From contig CAZUJL010000004.1 in the NCBI GenBank assembly GCA_964620045.1, positions 124,001 to 188,000 of the forward strand: a stretch of DNA of 64,000 nt. Direction: 5' to 3'. The DNA comes from VFKU01 sp964620045. Its GTDB lineage: Bacteria > Hydrogenedentota > Hydrogenedentia > Hydrogenedentales > GCA-2746185. Below the pieces are notes generated by a model. That model worked only from the letters and a program-made list of their open reading frames with translations. It was not told the origin of the DNA and searched no databases. Shown one piece after another: positions 9,501 through 17,627 of the stretch (within the stretch, counting starts at the first letter, position 1; every line of letters begins with the position of its first letter). Position numbers and translations under genes: made by a program.

Positions 9501-10047
9501 TCGGCCGGCAACCGTTCGACGCGAACCCATCGGTCGTGCCCCACCACAAATCCGTCAGCGTGCGATCGTCCATCATCACGCAATTGGTTTCCGCCGGCAC
9601 CGGCGTCGTGTACACACCGCCGCCGTACGCCGACCCCAGCGAGGTCCATGTCGGTGTAAAATTCGGAAAACTGCCGTCGATCACCGCGCCCGCCGCACCC
9701 TGAATCGTGATCGGCGCGGACACAGTCCCGCTCTTCGTAATGTTCGGGTGTTCCTGATACACCCCCGCCGCGACATTCACCGTGTCGCCCGGACCCGCGA
9801 CATTGATGCCCTTCTGAATGGTTTTGAACGGACTCGCCTGCGTGCCGGCATTGGTGTCTGCGCCCGTGGTCGCTACGTAATACGTAGCAGCGTTCGCCAG
9901 GGTCGTCGACAATAAGCAAAGGAGACCAAATAAACTGAATAGCACTGAATAAATTTGTCGATGCGATGGCCGGTGGTGCAACGTTCGTTGTCGTCCGTGC
10001 GCGTGCATTCGTGAAACGCTCCCCGTGGTTTTTGGAGCGGTCTCCAT
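6535..10047 (-). CDS. Giant secreted right-handed beta-helix protein with two IPT/TIG plus DNRLRE (CBM96-like) modules
   Basis: An approximately 1170-residue secreted protein. A hydrophobic signal segment ending TTLANA precedes a pectate-lyase-like right-handed beta-helix (bases about 8100-9900; opening YYVATTGADTNAGTQASPFK, typical of the DUF1565/beta-helix class). Next come an IPT/TIG domain (about 7790-8030), a DNRLRE beta-sandwich (7310-7780), a second IPT (7040-7290) and a second DNRLRE (6535-7010). The two DNRLRE units share LNPVADSMVA, NYGTGNNMQTQ and WNNKP. Such proteins bind or depolymerise polysaccharides, usually uronate-rich ones; whether this one is a lyase is unknown. The ATG at 10047 is chosen because the operator-like palindrome lies 64 bp upstream, matching its spacing before two other genes. 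ATG 10008, with GGGGAG 10 nt upstream, is the alternative. Confidence 0.85.
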   Translation of the reverse strand: METAPKTTGSVSRMHAHGRQRTLHHRPSHRQIYSVLFSLFGLLCLLSTTLANAATYYVATTGADTNAGTQASPFKTIQKGINVAGPGDTVNVAAGVYQEHPNITKSGTVSAPITIQGAAGAVIDGSFPNFTPTWTSLGSAYGGGVYTTPVPAETNCVMMDDRTLTDLWWGTTDGFASNGCRPNPILGQYYYHPYHYERMFTYSMANIPPPTGGSGTSWPDHNMWGGVPEGWDACRGLSLWIPGSGGGTLWVKVKPGNSASPIDITQHNVKIAPADVPIITIDGADHIIFRGFTVKNGYWGMKAWSSNVNDTSTGVIIENCKFVPTYNGIRMAERSNGYIIRFNEFAMNYWADTSTKSRGSNVWAMSKFHLQDRSPYAADKVAVEMVNTVGNHRVHDNWVHDCGTGIRAVTNLNYADGSGHNVNIEIDHNYLTDTYQDGLADTTWNGTNHRLHDNVMSNVLQYFRIGYAFQGPTYMYKNIGMDGPMTDQTVVHFNHNGGGTPHYYIYNNTFIVPNDDVPGYIRASAYVNNQHDDEYFVGTPNHHYYNNLFYGDRFFKTLAGGTDANWDGNYNVYAQRTTWKQSWNAAGTLVDNITYATSRNIDLNSLWTTSSPGFTNLAAEDVSLVSTSPARNRGTNLTALFGSLPGGPSTDAGALPYGTSMPVVPRTVDGPASPPYLSTISPGTGLTGGGTAVTIVGTYLTGASVSFGGTPGTSVAVGAAGTMLTCIAPAHPAGNVNVTVTTSAGTSNALAFNYAGSSNSTLNPVADSMVASNNANTNYGTGNNMQTQTTGSVSVWPIMKFDLTSLQGTTVSSAVLRVYKFGTGTSHVISVSSAANDTWTQTGVTWNNKPSKGTVQATQTVAASGYYEWNITGLANTEFGGDKTLTVYMADESTSGNWSQWGTIEYSSKPELVISTTSGGGTPAPTLTSVTPNSGTTAGGTAVTLTGTNLTGTTSVSFGGTAATNVVVVNSTSVTCTTPAKAAGAVSVTATTPGGTSNGVTYTYTTGTPFSNVTLNPVADSMVAMGVPNTNYGTGNNMQTQKSGSATVWPILKFDLTAQAGTTITNAKLRVYKMANTASHAINVFSAGSDTWTETGVTWNNKPTKDASQAVLNVSTLGYYEWDITAFVNAQFTGDKVVSVYMTDENTTGIWSQWYSKEGTQKPQLVISGN

Positions 10048-10110
10048 GGCCGCCCCGACCCAAAAAACCCGATGAGGCCGGAGGCTAGCACGGTGAATCA
10101 TGCACGTCAA

Positions 10111-10126
10111 GCACAATCGTTTGTGC
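10111..10126. promoter_or_regulatory. LacI-type operator, site A
   Basis: GCACAATCGTTTGTGC is a palindrome with perfect 6-bp arms around a T-C-G-T centre, the layout of LacI-family operators with a central CG. It lies 64 bp before the chosen start of the beta-helix gene and next to the LacI-family gene. Near copies occur at 15036-15051 and 20573-20588. The 17-mer CAATCGTTTGTGCAAAA is shared exactly with the site at 20573. Confidence 0.8.
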
Positions 10127-10205
10127 AAAATCTGTTTACAGTTTTAACTCGCTCAATTTAAATGGGTTACGGCGACTTCCCGTGTCTATCCGAGCTAGCG
10201 ACTAA

Positions 10206-11243
10206 TCAGGTCTCAACCGGGATTTCGCGGACCGATGCGCGCGCCACGAGGCTGGTTTTTAACACGACCCCTCCCTCTTCCGGGCGTTTTCCCATTTCGA
10301 GCCAGTCGATCAACAGATCACACCCAATCCGCCCGATCGCCTCGGATTTCTGCGCAATCGTTGTTAGCGGCGGCGAAAGCAACGGCGCGTATGCGTAGTC
10401 GTCGAACGCGATGATCGAAATGTCCTGCGGAATGCGAAGCTTCGCTTCGGCGCAGGCGCGCATGGCGCCGAGCGCACCGACTGCACTGGTAACGAAGAGC
10501 GCCGTGGGCCGTGGTTTCCGCTTGAGAAGCGCAAGCGTGGAATCGTAACTGCGCTGCTCCGCGAACGCATCACCCGCAACCAGCGACTGGCGAAACGGAA
10601 CTTCGAATTGCGTGAGCGCCATTTGATGGCCCTTCAGGCGTTCGGTGCTCGTCTGGCAATCGGGGATGCCTTGCACAAAACCAATCGTGCGGTGTCCTTT
10701 TTCGAGAAGATAACGTGTGCCTTCGTACGCGCCGTGGAAATTGTCGGAAGTGACATACGGCAAGCCTGTATTGGGGAAAATACGATCGAGGAGCACAAGC
10801 GGTGTTTCGTTCTTCGCGATGGCAAGAATATGATCGGAAGTCAGACCGACAGGCGCGACGAGAAACCCATCGACGGTGCGACCGGCCAGATTCTCAAGCG
10901 ATGTGCGCTCGATTTCTTCATTGCCTTCAGTGTCGCAGAGAATTACCGAGTACCCACGCTTGCGCGCGACATTCTCAACCGACTGCGCGATCGTGGAAAA
11001 GAAACTGTTGGAAATGTCGGGCACGAGGAACCCGATCGTGAGCGTTTTTTTCAGACGCAAACTGCGCGCGAGATGGTTTACCGAAAATCCGCGACGCTTG
11101 GCCTCCGCGCGCACGGCCTTTTCGGTCTCGTCGCTGATGCGGTATTCCTTGGCCTTGCCGCTCAGCACGCGCGAAACGACGGACACCGACACGTTGAGCG
11201 CGTCGGCGAGATCTTTCAGAGTGACATTTTTCTTCGAACTCAT
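10206..11243 (-). CDS. LacI-family transcriptional regulator
   Basis: A 345-residue cytoplasmic repressor or activator. Residues 1-60 form the LacI helix-turn-helix (VTLKDLADALNVSVSVVSRV) and hinge helix with the canonical NHLARSLR. A periplasmic-binding-protein-like sensor domain follows, beginning TIGFLVPDISNSFFS, which normally binds a sugar. The ATG at 11243 starts right at the DNA-binding domain; a longer frame from a TTG has no support. It is the last gene of the minus operon that starts with the ADP-ribosylglycohydrolase gene, 48 bp after the glycosidase. The three similar palindromes at 10111, 15036 and 20573 are its likely operators, including one in front of its own operon, so autoregulation is expected. 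The effector is unknown. Confidence 0.93.
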   Translation of the reverse strand: MSSKKNVTLKDLADALNVSVSVVSRVLSGKAKEYRISDETEKAVRAEAKRRGFSVNHLARSLRLKKTLTIGFLVPDISNSFFSTIAQSVENVARKRGYSVILCDTEGNEEIERTSLENLAGRTVDGFLVAPVGLTSDHILAIAKNETPLVLLDRIFPNTGLPYVTSDNFHGAYEGTRYLLEKGHRTIGFVQGIPDCQTSTERLKGHQMALTQFEVPFRQSLVAGDAFAEQRSYDSTLALLKRKPRPTALFVTSAVGALGAMRACAEAKLRIPQDISIIAFDDYAYAPLLSPPLTTIAQKSEAIGRIGCDLLIDWLEMGKRPEEGGVVLKTSLVARASVREIPVET

Positions 11244-11291
11244 GCGCCTATTGTATGTGTTGCGGGGGAATACTGCCAAGGCAGGCGCGGG

Positions 11292-12197
11292 CTATTTCGC
11301 GTTCGTTCCGTCCGGCTTCTTCGGAAAGTACACATTCACCGCGGGATGCATGGTGTAGAGGCGATATTGTTCACCATCGTGAACAAGCACCGGGCTCGAC
11401 TTGTCGCCGGCGATGATTGGATTGCCTTCGAACTTCCTCCAGTGAATCAGATCATCGCTCACCGCGATCGCCGTCGTCCATTCCTGCGGCGAACTATCCG
11501 GAATCAGACCGTGGTAATAGGCGTAGTACTTCCCGTTGTACGGCACAATCTGATCCATCGCAAGCATGGCCTGATCGTACGCACCCGGACCGCGCGGCAG
11601 CACGGGATCGTCCTGCACATTCGTCCAAACCTTCAGGTCTTTCGAGGTCGCCAACCAGATCGCCTCGTCTTCGCGTTCGTAAAACAGATACCACGTGCCA
11701 TCCTCGAAAAAAATTGCCGGCGTGCCATACGCACCGACTGAAATCGGTTCACCATTCACGCGGCGCACATCGAGCTTTCCCTGGCGGGTCCAATGGATCC
11801 GATCGGTCGACGTAAGCAGTTGCGCCTCGTCGTTCTTGCCTTCGGCAAACATGTAGTACGTGTCGCCATTTTTGAGCACCGTCATGTCTTCGACCCAGTG
11901 CTCGGTATAAATCGGATTACCGGCGTAGCGTTCCCAGTTCAGCCCATCGCGCGAGGTCGCATAGCCCAGTTTCATCACGCCTTCCGCGCGCGTGTAGCCC
12001 GTGTACCACAGGCGATACTCGCCGTCTTCATGCACAATCCATCCGCGCTCGCGAATCATCTCGTCCCAATGCCCCGGACCCGCGCCCTGGAAAACCGGAT
12101 TGTGTTCGTACGGTGTGAACTCAACCAGTTCAGGTGGAAACACAATTCCGTCTGCGGCGGCAAACAGCAACGCGAAACAGTACGCAAAGGACATCAT
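11292..12197 (-). CDS. Exported five-bladed beta-propeller glycosidase-like protein (GH43/GH32-like)
   Basis: A 301-residue protein with a signal peptide (MMSFAYCFALLFAAADG) and repeated beta-propeller blades of the predicted glycosylase type: EYRLWYTGYTR, KLGYATSRDGLNWERY, DTYYMFAEGKND, IWLATSKDLKVWTNV and KYYAYYHGL. These W/Y-x-x-G-x-x-W blades are typical of GH43, GH32, GH68 and GH130-like folds. I cannot place it in one family by eye, and the catalytic acids are not identified. The chosen ATG at 12197 has GGAG 11 nt upstream; a GTG 12 nt earlier is possible. It lies between the acyltransferase-like gene (25 bp) and lacI (48 bp) in one operon, so it probably trims the glycan handled by this locus. 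Confidence 0.78.
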   Translation of the reverse strand: MMSFAYCFALLFAAADGIVFPPELVEFTPYEHNPVFQGAGPGHWDEMIRERGWIVHEDGEYRLWYTGYTRAEGVMKLGYATSRDGLNWERYAGNPIYTEHWVEDMTVLKNGDTYYMFAEGKNDEAQLLTSTDRIHWTRQGKLDVRRVNGEPISVGAYGTPAIFFEDGTWYLFYEREDEAIWLATSKDLKVWTNVQDDPVLPRGPGAYDQAMLAMDQIVPYNGKYYAYYHGLIPDSSPQEWTTAIAVSDDLIHWRKFEGNPIIAGDKSSPVLVHDGEQYRLYTMHPAVNVYFPKKPDGTNAK

Positions 12198-12222
12198 GTG
12201 GTGCGGCACTCCAAATGCGGCG

Positions 12223-13344
12223 CTACAAGCGGATGAAGGTTTTCTTTTTGTACATATACAGCAGAATCAAGAACGGAATCAGGAAGGTAAGCAGCGCCTG
12301 CAAGAATCCACCGAACGCGCCAATCTGCGGCGCCAGCTTGCCCACAAACACGTCCGCCATGTCGTCGAAATCGAGCAGATGCGTGGCCACATACACCGCA
12401 ATCGCGTTGGTGCCGATGACAATCAGCGGGAATGCCCACTTGCGGAATCCGCGGATGTCGATCACCCAGTAGAACACCGCGAGCAACACGAAGCACCAGC
12501 CGCCCGCCCACAAATTCATCGAGCTCGACCAGATATATTTGATGAACGGGAACTGATAGCCCCACACCCACCCCGCAACGAGACATCCCACACCGGCGAG
12601 TAACAGGCGCTGAAATTTTTTCATATCGGCCGCGCCGCTGCGCAGGATGTACCCGGCAAATACGCCGAACATGACCGTCGCGCCAAAGCTAAGGCTCGGC
12701 AATACCCACGTGTACATCCACGTGTCGGTGAACCGGCCCAGCACAAGCTTATCGACATACTTCGTGATGTTCGTCCAGGGATCGAAGGGATCCGCGCCCC
12801 GTTCCGGGAACGGCATCCACATGACAATGGCCCAATATCCAATCAGCAACGCAGCCGTCGCGATCACTTGCACGCGCACGGACATCGTCAACATGAAAAT
12901 GACGGCAATGAGATAGCCTGCCGCGATCGCCTGCAGCGTGTTCGAGTAGAGCTTCAGCTTGTCGAGATCCCACGCGAACAAATTGCCCTGCACGGCCATG
13001 CCGAGGATCCACAAAATGAGAAGCCGCCGCGCAAGACGCAGATACATGCCGGTTCGGCCCTCGCCCGGCGCGCCCCACTTCGACAGCGAGAACGGCAACG
13101 ACACGCCGCTGACAAAGAGGAACAGCGGCATGATGAGGTCCCACGCGGAAAACGTAAAGCTCTCCCAGGGTACGTGCTCAAGTTGAAACTCGACGGACGC
13201 CGGCACGGGCGAGATGAACAGCGCCACCGTGGCCAGCACCAGTTCGCGGCCGCCGATGATCCAGAACATGTCGAAGCCGCGCAGCGCATCGACGGACGCA
13301 AGGCGCTTGGAGGGTGCAGCGGTTTCGGCCGCGGGCGAGGTCAT
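12223..13344 (-). CDS. DUF5009/HGSNAT-like multipass membrane acyltransferase
   Basis: A 373-residue polytopic membrane protein with about ten hydrophobic segments. It begins with RLASVDALRGFDMFWIIGG, the signature of the heparan-alpha-glucosaminide N-acetyltransferase catalytic-domain family (DUF5009/DUF1624, NagX-like), and has MPLFLFVSGVSLPFSLSKW in the next helix. Family members move an acyl group across the membrane onto an amino sugar, or their role is unknown. In bacteria they often sit in glycan-utilisation operons, as here. AAGGA lies 6 nt before the ATG. It follows the ADP-ribosylglycohydrolase gene by 21 bp. Acyl donor and acceptor are not predictable from this sequence. Confidence 0.85.
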   Translation of the reverse strand: MTSPAAETAAPSKRLASVDALRGFDMFWIIGGRELVLATVALFISPVPASVEFQLEHVPWESFTFSAWDLIMPLFLFVSGVSLPFSLSKWGAPGEGRTGMYLRLARRLLILWILGMAVQGNLFAWDLDKLKLYSNTLQAIAAGYLIAVIFMLTMSVRVQVIATAALLIGYWAIVMWMPFPERGADPFDPWTNITKYVDKLVLGRFTDTWMYTWVLPSLSFGATVMFGVFAGYILRSGAADMKKFQRLLLAGVGCLVAGWVWGYQFPFIKYIWSSSMNLWAGGWCFVLLAVFYWVIDIRGFRKWAFPLIVIGTNAIAVYVATHLLDFDDMADVFVGKLAPQIGAFGGFLQALLTFLIPFLILLYMYKKKTFIRL

Positions 13345-13365
13345 GAATGATGGTCCTTGGACTGG

Positions 13366-14973
13366 TTACTTGATGACGGGCTTGTCGAGGTACGCGCCTT
13401 CATAGTTCCAGCCATTCGCATGATTTTCAAGGCGGACCGGCACGGTCTTGCCGGCGTGCGCGGACAGATCGATCTCCACCGGCAGCCATTTGCCGGGGCT
13501 CGCCACCAAAACTTCCTTGGCAAGTTGGCCCGCAACGAAGATTTTGAGCACGTAATCGCCGACCGTCGGCGTGCCGCGCCAGCTTTTGTACGAGGCCACG
13601 TCGATGACAAAACGCGCACCGGCGGCGGGCACCGCGACGTCGCGCACAATGACGGCGGGATGCTGTTCATCCACCGGGTGCAGTTTCAGCACACCGTGCC
13701 GTCTGAATTCCTTATCGTTGTAGCCCGGTTCCATGCGCGTGCCGCAGGCGACCAACTTCCAACCGTCCTGCCAGAAATCTACGTCGCGCTGCGTCACCGC
13801 CGCGCCCCCGGAGCGATCCGTCCATTGCTCAAAGGTCGCCGGAGGGCGTGGCGCCTGCACCGCGATCATGTAATGATCCGCTTCGACTTTGCCACCCGCG
13901 CGAAGAATCGTCGCTTCGGTCATGCGCTGGCTCGCGGGCATCAGCGTGTTCCACGAATACTCGGTGTACGAAAACGTTTCGTCCGCGACGGGCGCGATGC
14001 CGCTGATCCATTTCTCCTCAAGCGCGGAGTAGCCCTTCATGCACGCGAGCACGCCCGCCGCATTCGACGGATTGCAGTCCGCGTCCTGCCCGCAGCGCAC
14101 GGAGATTTCAATCGTCTTCGCGAGGTCGCCCTCGCCATACAACAGCCCCATCACGATATACGCGCCATTCAGGGACGCGTTGATATTCACCGGCGAGCCG
14201 GGCAGACAATCCACATCCGTCTGCCATTTGTCCTCGATCTTGTGCCACACGGAAAGCCAATCCTTCGGCTCGGCGGCGTGCCACTGGATCACGTCGGAAA
14301 TGATCTTGTGATAGTTCGATTCCGCTGGAATCGCCGCCAGGCCCGCGTTGATCACCGCCATCACATCGTCGTCTTCGAAATACGCAGCGGCATACATCGC
14401 GGCGACGAACATGCCGCCGTACAGTCCATCCCCATAATTCATGATGCGGCCGAATATCCCGCTAAGCCTGTTCGATTCCTGCGGCATACCGGGGCAGAGA
14501 ATACCGATAAGATCCGCCTCGATCTGAAAATCAATGTCGTCGGCGTGCTGGTTGAACTCCGGATGCCCCGACATCGGCGGCATAATTCCGCGACGCACAT
14601 TTTCCCGGCCGAACAGGTTCGCGTGCCAGAGCTGATACTCGCTCGCGGCGAACGCCTTGCCTGCTTCCTCATAGGTAATGTCGAGGCCGTGATCTTCCAG
14701 CGCTTTCAGGAACGTCATCTCGACGTAGATGTCGTCCTGCTGAATCGAGGTCGCAATCACTTCCGGCGACCACGGTTTCAGGTCTTCCAAGATCGGCTTC
14801 GCGTTGAACACAAATTCGTAAGGCCAGCCGAACGCGACGCCGATCATCTGCCCCGCCCACGCGCCCTTGAGCTTGTCGACGTAGCGGTCCTTGTCGAGCC
14901 GCTGCAGTTCTGCGGAGGTGGACAGCGACGCCAGTAGCGCCAACACCAGCAGAACGAAACGAAGTCGAAGCAC
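13366..14973 (-). CDS. Exported ADP-ribosylglycohydrolase-family protein with C-terminal beta domain
   Basis: A 535-residue protein with a Sec signal peptide (1-20, ending ASLSTSA). The ADP-ribosylglycohydrolase fold is marked by YVDKLKGAWAGQMIGVAFG, the metal-binding QQDDIYVE and the late metal motif GQDADCNPSNAAG. This family uses a binuclear Mg centre to hydrolyse N- or O-glycosidic ADP-ribose bonds or related ribosides. A C-terminal region (about 400-535) looks like an all-beta, jelly-roll type domain (VGDYVLKIFVAGQ, PVRLENHANGWNYEG). The start is GTG at 14973 with AGGAG upstream. An exported member is unusual, since well-studied ones are cytoplasmic. First gene of the four-gene operon that ends in lacI; an operator-like palindrome lies 63 bp upstream. 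Confidence 0.85.
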   Translation of the reverse strand: MLRLRFVLLVLALLASLSTSAELQRLDKDRYVDKLKGAWAGQMIGVAFGWPYEFVFNAKPILEDLKPWSPEVIATSIQQDDIYVEMTFLKALEDHGLDITYEEAGKAFAASEYQLWHANLFGRENVRRGIMPPMSGHPEFNQHADDIDFQIEADLIGILCPGMPQESNRLSGIFGRIMNYGDGLYGGMFVAAMYAAAYFEDDDVMAVINAGLAAIPAESNYHKIISDVIQWHAAEPKDWLSVWHKIEDKWQTDVDCLPGSPVNINASLNGAYIVMGLLYGEGDLAKTIEISVRCGQDADCNPSNAAGVLACMKGYSALEEKWISGIAPVADETFSYTEYSWNTLMPASQRMTEATILRAGGKVEADHYMIAVQAPRPPATFEQWTDRSGGAAVTQRDVDFWQDGWKLVACGTRMEPGYNDKEFRRHGVLKLHPVDEQHPAVIVRDVAVPAAGARFVIDVASYKSWRGTPTVGDYVLKIFVAGQLAKEVLVASPGKWLPVEIDLSAHAGKTVPVRLENHANGWNYEGAYLDKPVIK

Positions 14974-15035
14974 GAACGTCTCCTCGCCGAAAATAACCTC
15001 ATGCTTCTACAAGATTTCGCCGCCGAAAGGCAAAT

Positions 15036-15051
15036 GCACCAACGATTGCGC
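15036..15051. promoter_or_regulatory. LacI-type operator, site C
   Basis: GCACCAACGATTGCGC differs at 2 of 16 positions from the reverse complement of site A (10111-10126) and at 2 of 16 from that of site B (20573-20588). It keeps the central A-C-G-A and the ATTGCG of site B. It lies between divergent genes, 63 bp before the GTG of the ADP-ribosylglycohydrolase gene and 46 bp before the ATG of the amidohydrolase gene, so it could control both directions. Confidence 0.7.
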
Positions 15052-15096
15052 AGGAACTGCTGGATGCGGCACCATGGGCCTCGGAGAATCATAAGC

Positions 15097-16113
15097 ATGT
15101 TCACATCTCTCGCCGCCGCCACCCTCGTCTTCACCGGACTCTTCGCGCAGAGCGCGCCCGCCTTTGAAGACATGCCGAAGATCGATGTGCACGCGCACTA
15201 CTTCGACGACATGCCCGAGTTCGTAAAAATGCTGGACCGCATCGACATGCGCGTCGTGGTGATCTGCGTGTACAAGAACCGTCCGGGAATCGTGCCGGCG
15301 ATGGAAGAACGCGCGGTGATGCTCGCGAACAAATATCCCGAACAAATCCATTTCGCGTCCACCTTCGACCTTACTGGAATCGACTCCCCCGAATTCGCCA
15401 AAGACACCAACGCCTGGCTCGACAAGACCTATGTCGAAGGCGCGCTGATGACGAAAATCTGGAAGGAAGTCGGCATGCAAACGAAAACAGCCGACGACAA
15501 GTTCCTCATGCCGGATTCCCCCCTGCTCGATCCCATCTACGCGCACATTGCCGCGCAGGGCAAGCCGCTGATGGCGCATTTCGGCGATCCCATCGAAGCC
15601 TGGCAACCGCTCACGCCGGAGAACATTCACCTGAAATATTTCACGCAAAATCCCGAGTGGCACATGCACGGCCGCGCCGATCATCCCACACATGCCCAGA
15701 TAATGACGGCCGTAGACCACGTGCTGGAAAAGCATCCGGATCTGGTTGTTATTGGCGCGCATCTGGGCAGCCTCGAACATGACCTCGACGCGCTGGGCCA
15801 ACGGCTCGATCGATTCCCGAACTACAACATCGACGTGGCAGCGCGCACGCCTGACTTGCGACGGCACCCGGCGGAAAAGGTGCGCGCATTCTTCATCAAA
15901 TATCAGGATCGGATCCTGTACGGCCTCGACCAAGGCGTCTACACGCCCGGCGGCCTGACGGTCGACGATCAGATTGCGTACGCCGCGCAGCTCGAGGACT
16001 GGTATCGCCACGAATACGCGTTTTATGCGGGCCCCGAACTGGCGTTGCCGCGCGAGGTGCTGGAGAAATTCTTCCACGGCAACGCCGAACGGTTGCTGCC
16101 CGCGCTGAAGTAA
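15097..16113 (+). CDS. Exported amidohydrolase-2 family metallohydrolase
   Basis: A 338-residue TIM-barrel metallohydrolase with a signal peptide (MFTSLAAATLVFTGLFAQSA). Candidate metal ligands are visible: the N-terminal H-x-H in KIDVHAHYF, His in MAHFGDP, His in VVIGAHLGS and the late Asp in ILYGLDQGV. The amidohydrolase_2 family includes decarboxylases and lactone or amide hydrolases; the reaction here is unknown. The ATG at 15097 is chosen because it opens the signal peptide and has GGAGA 10 nt upstream. An in-frame ATG at 15001 would add 32 residues and would place the operator-like palindrome inside the gene. Divergent from the ADP-ribosylglycohydrolase operon. Confidence 0.85.
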   Translation: MFTSLAAATLVFTGLFAQSAPAFEDMPKIDVHAHYFDDMPEFVKMLDRIDMRVVVICVYKNRPGIVPAMEERAVMLANKYPEQIHFASTFDLTGIDSPEFAKDTNAWLDKTYVEGALMTKIWKEVGMQTKTADDKFLMPDSPLLDPIYAHIAAQGKPLMAHFGDPIEAWQPLTPENIHLKYFTQNPEWHMHGRADHPTHAQIMTAVDHVLEKHPDLVVIGAHLGSLEHDLDALGQRLDRFPNYNIDVAARTPDLRRHPAEKVRAFFIKYQDRILYGLDQGVYTPGGLTVDDQIAYAAQLEDWYRHEYAFYAGPELALPREVLEKFFHGNAERLLPALK

Positions 16114-16115
16114 CT

Positions 16116-17618
16116 CTACGCGACCGCCTGCTGTCCCGTGGCCAGTCGCATGATCGCCGCTTGCGTCGCCGTGGCGCGGCTAAGCTCGCCCGCGATGCGC
16201 CCCTCGCGCATCACCAAAATGCGATCGCTCATGCCAAGCACTTCAGGCAATTCGCTCGAAATGAGCAGAATCGCGACGCCTTTCGCGACAAGTTCGTTCA
16301 TCAAGTGGTAAATCTCGGCCTTCGCGCCGATGTCCACACCGCGGGTCGGCTCGTCGAAAATCAGCACCTTGGCATTCGTAAACAGCCAGCGCGCAAGCAC
16401 TGCCTTCTGCTGATTGCCGCCCGAAAGATTCTTGATCGCCTGCTCAATGCTCGGCGTCTTGATCTTCAGTTCATCGACAAACCCCGCAGCAGCAGCAGCT
16501 TCCCGTGAACGCCGGACGAATCCCGCGCGCAGCACAGCGCGTAAACCCGCCAGGGTCACATTCTCGCGCACGGTCATGTCGAGCAGCAGGCCTTGCTGCT
16601 TGCGATCCTCGGTGAGCAATCCCAACCCGTGCGCAATGGCATGGCGCGGGGATCGCAGATTCACCTTTTTCCCATCCACATACACTGCGCCTGCATCAAT
16701 CGCATCGGCGCCAAAAATCGCGCGCGCGATCTCGGTCCGCCCCGCGCCCATCAAGCCCGTCAATCCAACGATCTCTCCACGGCGCAAGGCGAAATTAATG
16801 CCGACAAATGATCCGGCGCGGGCGAGCCCTTCCACACGAAGCCGATCGTCGCCGGTCACAAACCCATGGCGCGGGTACTCCGCCGACAAATCGCGATCGA
16901 CCATCAACCGAACGAGCTCATCGCGTGTAACGCCGCCGACCTCGCGCGTCGCGATGTGCGCGCCATCGCGCAGCACCGTGATGCGATCGCCGATCGCAAG
17001 GATCTCTTCGAGCCGGTGCGAGATATAGACGATGCTAATTCCTCGCGCCTTCAGCGAACGAATGACCTCGAAAAGCTTGCGCAGCTCGTGCTCGGTCAGC
17101 GACGCCGACGGCTCGTCCATCACCAGGATGCGCGCGTTTACCGACAACGCCACCGCAATCTCAACCAGTTGTTGCTCGGCCGTGCTCAGACTGGACACCA
17201 GCCGCCGCGGATCGACATTGAGACCGATGCGTTTAAGGATCTCGGCCGCGCCGCACGCCATCGCCGGGCGATCCAGCAAAAATGAACGCCCGCGCTTCAG
17301 TTCGCGACCAAGGTAAATGTTGTCCGCAATGCTGAGATTCGGCAACAGGCTGAGTTCCTGGTGGATCATCGCGATGCCAAGCCGTTGCGCTTGGCGCGGC
17401 GATTCGATCGCGATCGTCTCACCGTCCAGCCGGATCTCACCGTCGTCCATCGGCTGAGCACCGGCGAGAATTTTCATCAACGTGGATTTGCCCGCGCCGT
17501 TCTCGCCGAGCAGACAATGCACCTCGCCCTTGCGAAGCTCCAGATGCACACCCTTCAGCGCAACGACGCCCGGATAGTGCTTGGTGATGTTCCGCATTTC
17601 GAGGGCGAGCGCGCTCAC
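16116..17618 (-). CDS. Sugar ABC importer, tandem ATPase (RbsA/MglA type)
   Basis: A 500-residue cytoplasmic ATPase with two ABC cassettes, powering import of a monosaccharide. The first half has Walker A GENGAGKST (about residues 39-47), signature LSTAEQQLVEIA and Walker B ILVMDEPSASL. The second half has the degenerate Walker A GLMGAGRTE usual in this family, the signature LSGGNQQKAVLARWL and LIFDEPTRGVDIGAKAEIY. Length and order match RbsA, MglA and XylG proteins. Last gene of the minus operon ribokinase-binding protein-permease-ATPase, and convergent with the amidohydrolase gene (2 bp between stops). Ribose is the simplest substrate guess because of the kinase; galactose or another pentose is possible. 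Confidence 0.95.
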   Translation of the reverse strand: MSALALEMRNITKHYPGVVALKGVHLELRKGEVHCLLGENGAGKSTLMKILAGAQPMDDGEIRLDGETIAIESPRQAQRLGIAMIHQELSLLPNLSIADNIYLGRELKRGRSFLLDRPAMACGAAEILKRIGLNVDPRRLVSSLSTAEQQLVEIAVALSVNARILVMDEPSASLTEHELRKLFEVIRSLKARGISIVYISHRLEEILAIGDRITVLRDGAHIATREVGGVTRDELVRLMVDRDLSAEYPRHGFVTGDDRLRVEGLARAGSFVGINFALRRGEIVGLTGLMGAGRTEIARAIFGADAIDAGAVYVDGKKVNLRSPRHAIAHGLGLLTEDRKQQGLLLDMTVRENVTLAGLRAVLRAGFVRRSREAAAAAGFVDELKIKTPSIEQAIKNLSGGNQQKAVLARWLFTNAKVLIFDEPTRGVDIGAKAEIYHLMNELVAKGVAILLISSELPEVLGMSDRILVMREGRIAGELSRATATQAAIMRLATGQQAVA

Positions 17619-17627
17619 CGGAACACC

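Noticed and set aside
10132..10141. CTGTTTACAG palindrome next to operator site A
   Set aside because: Arms of only 4 bp, no second copy seen near sites B or C, so it may be chance.
13357..14937. Open frame of over 500 codons on the plus strand
   Set aside because: It lies antisense to the ADP-ribosylglycohydrolase-family gene, has no ribosome site and no recognisable domain.
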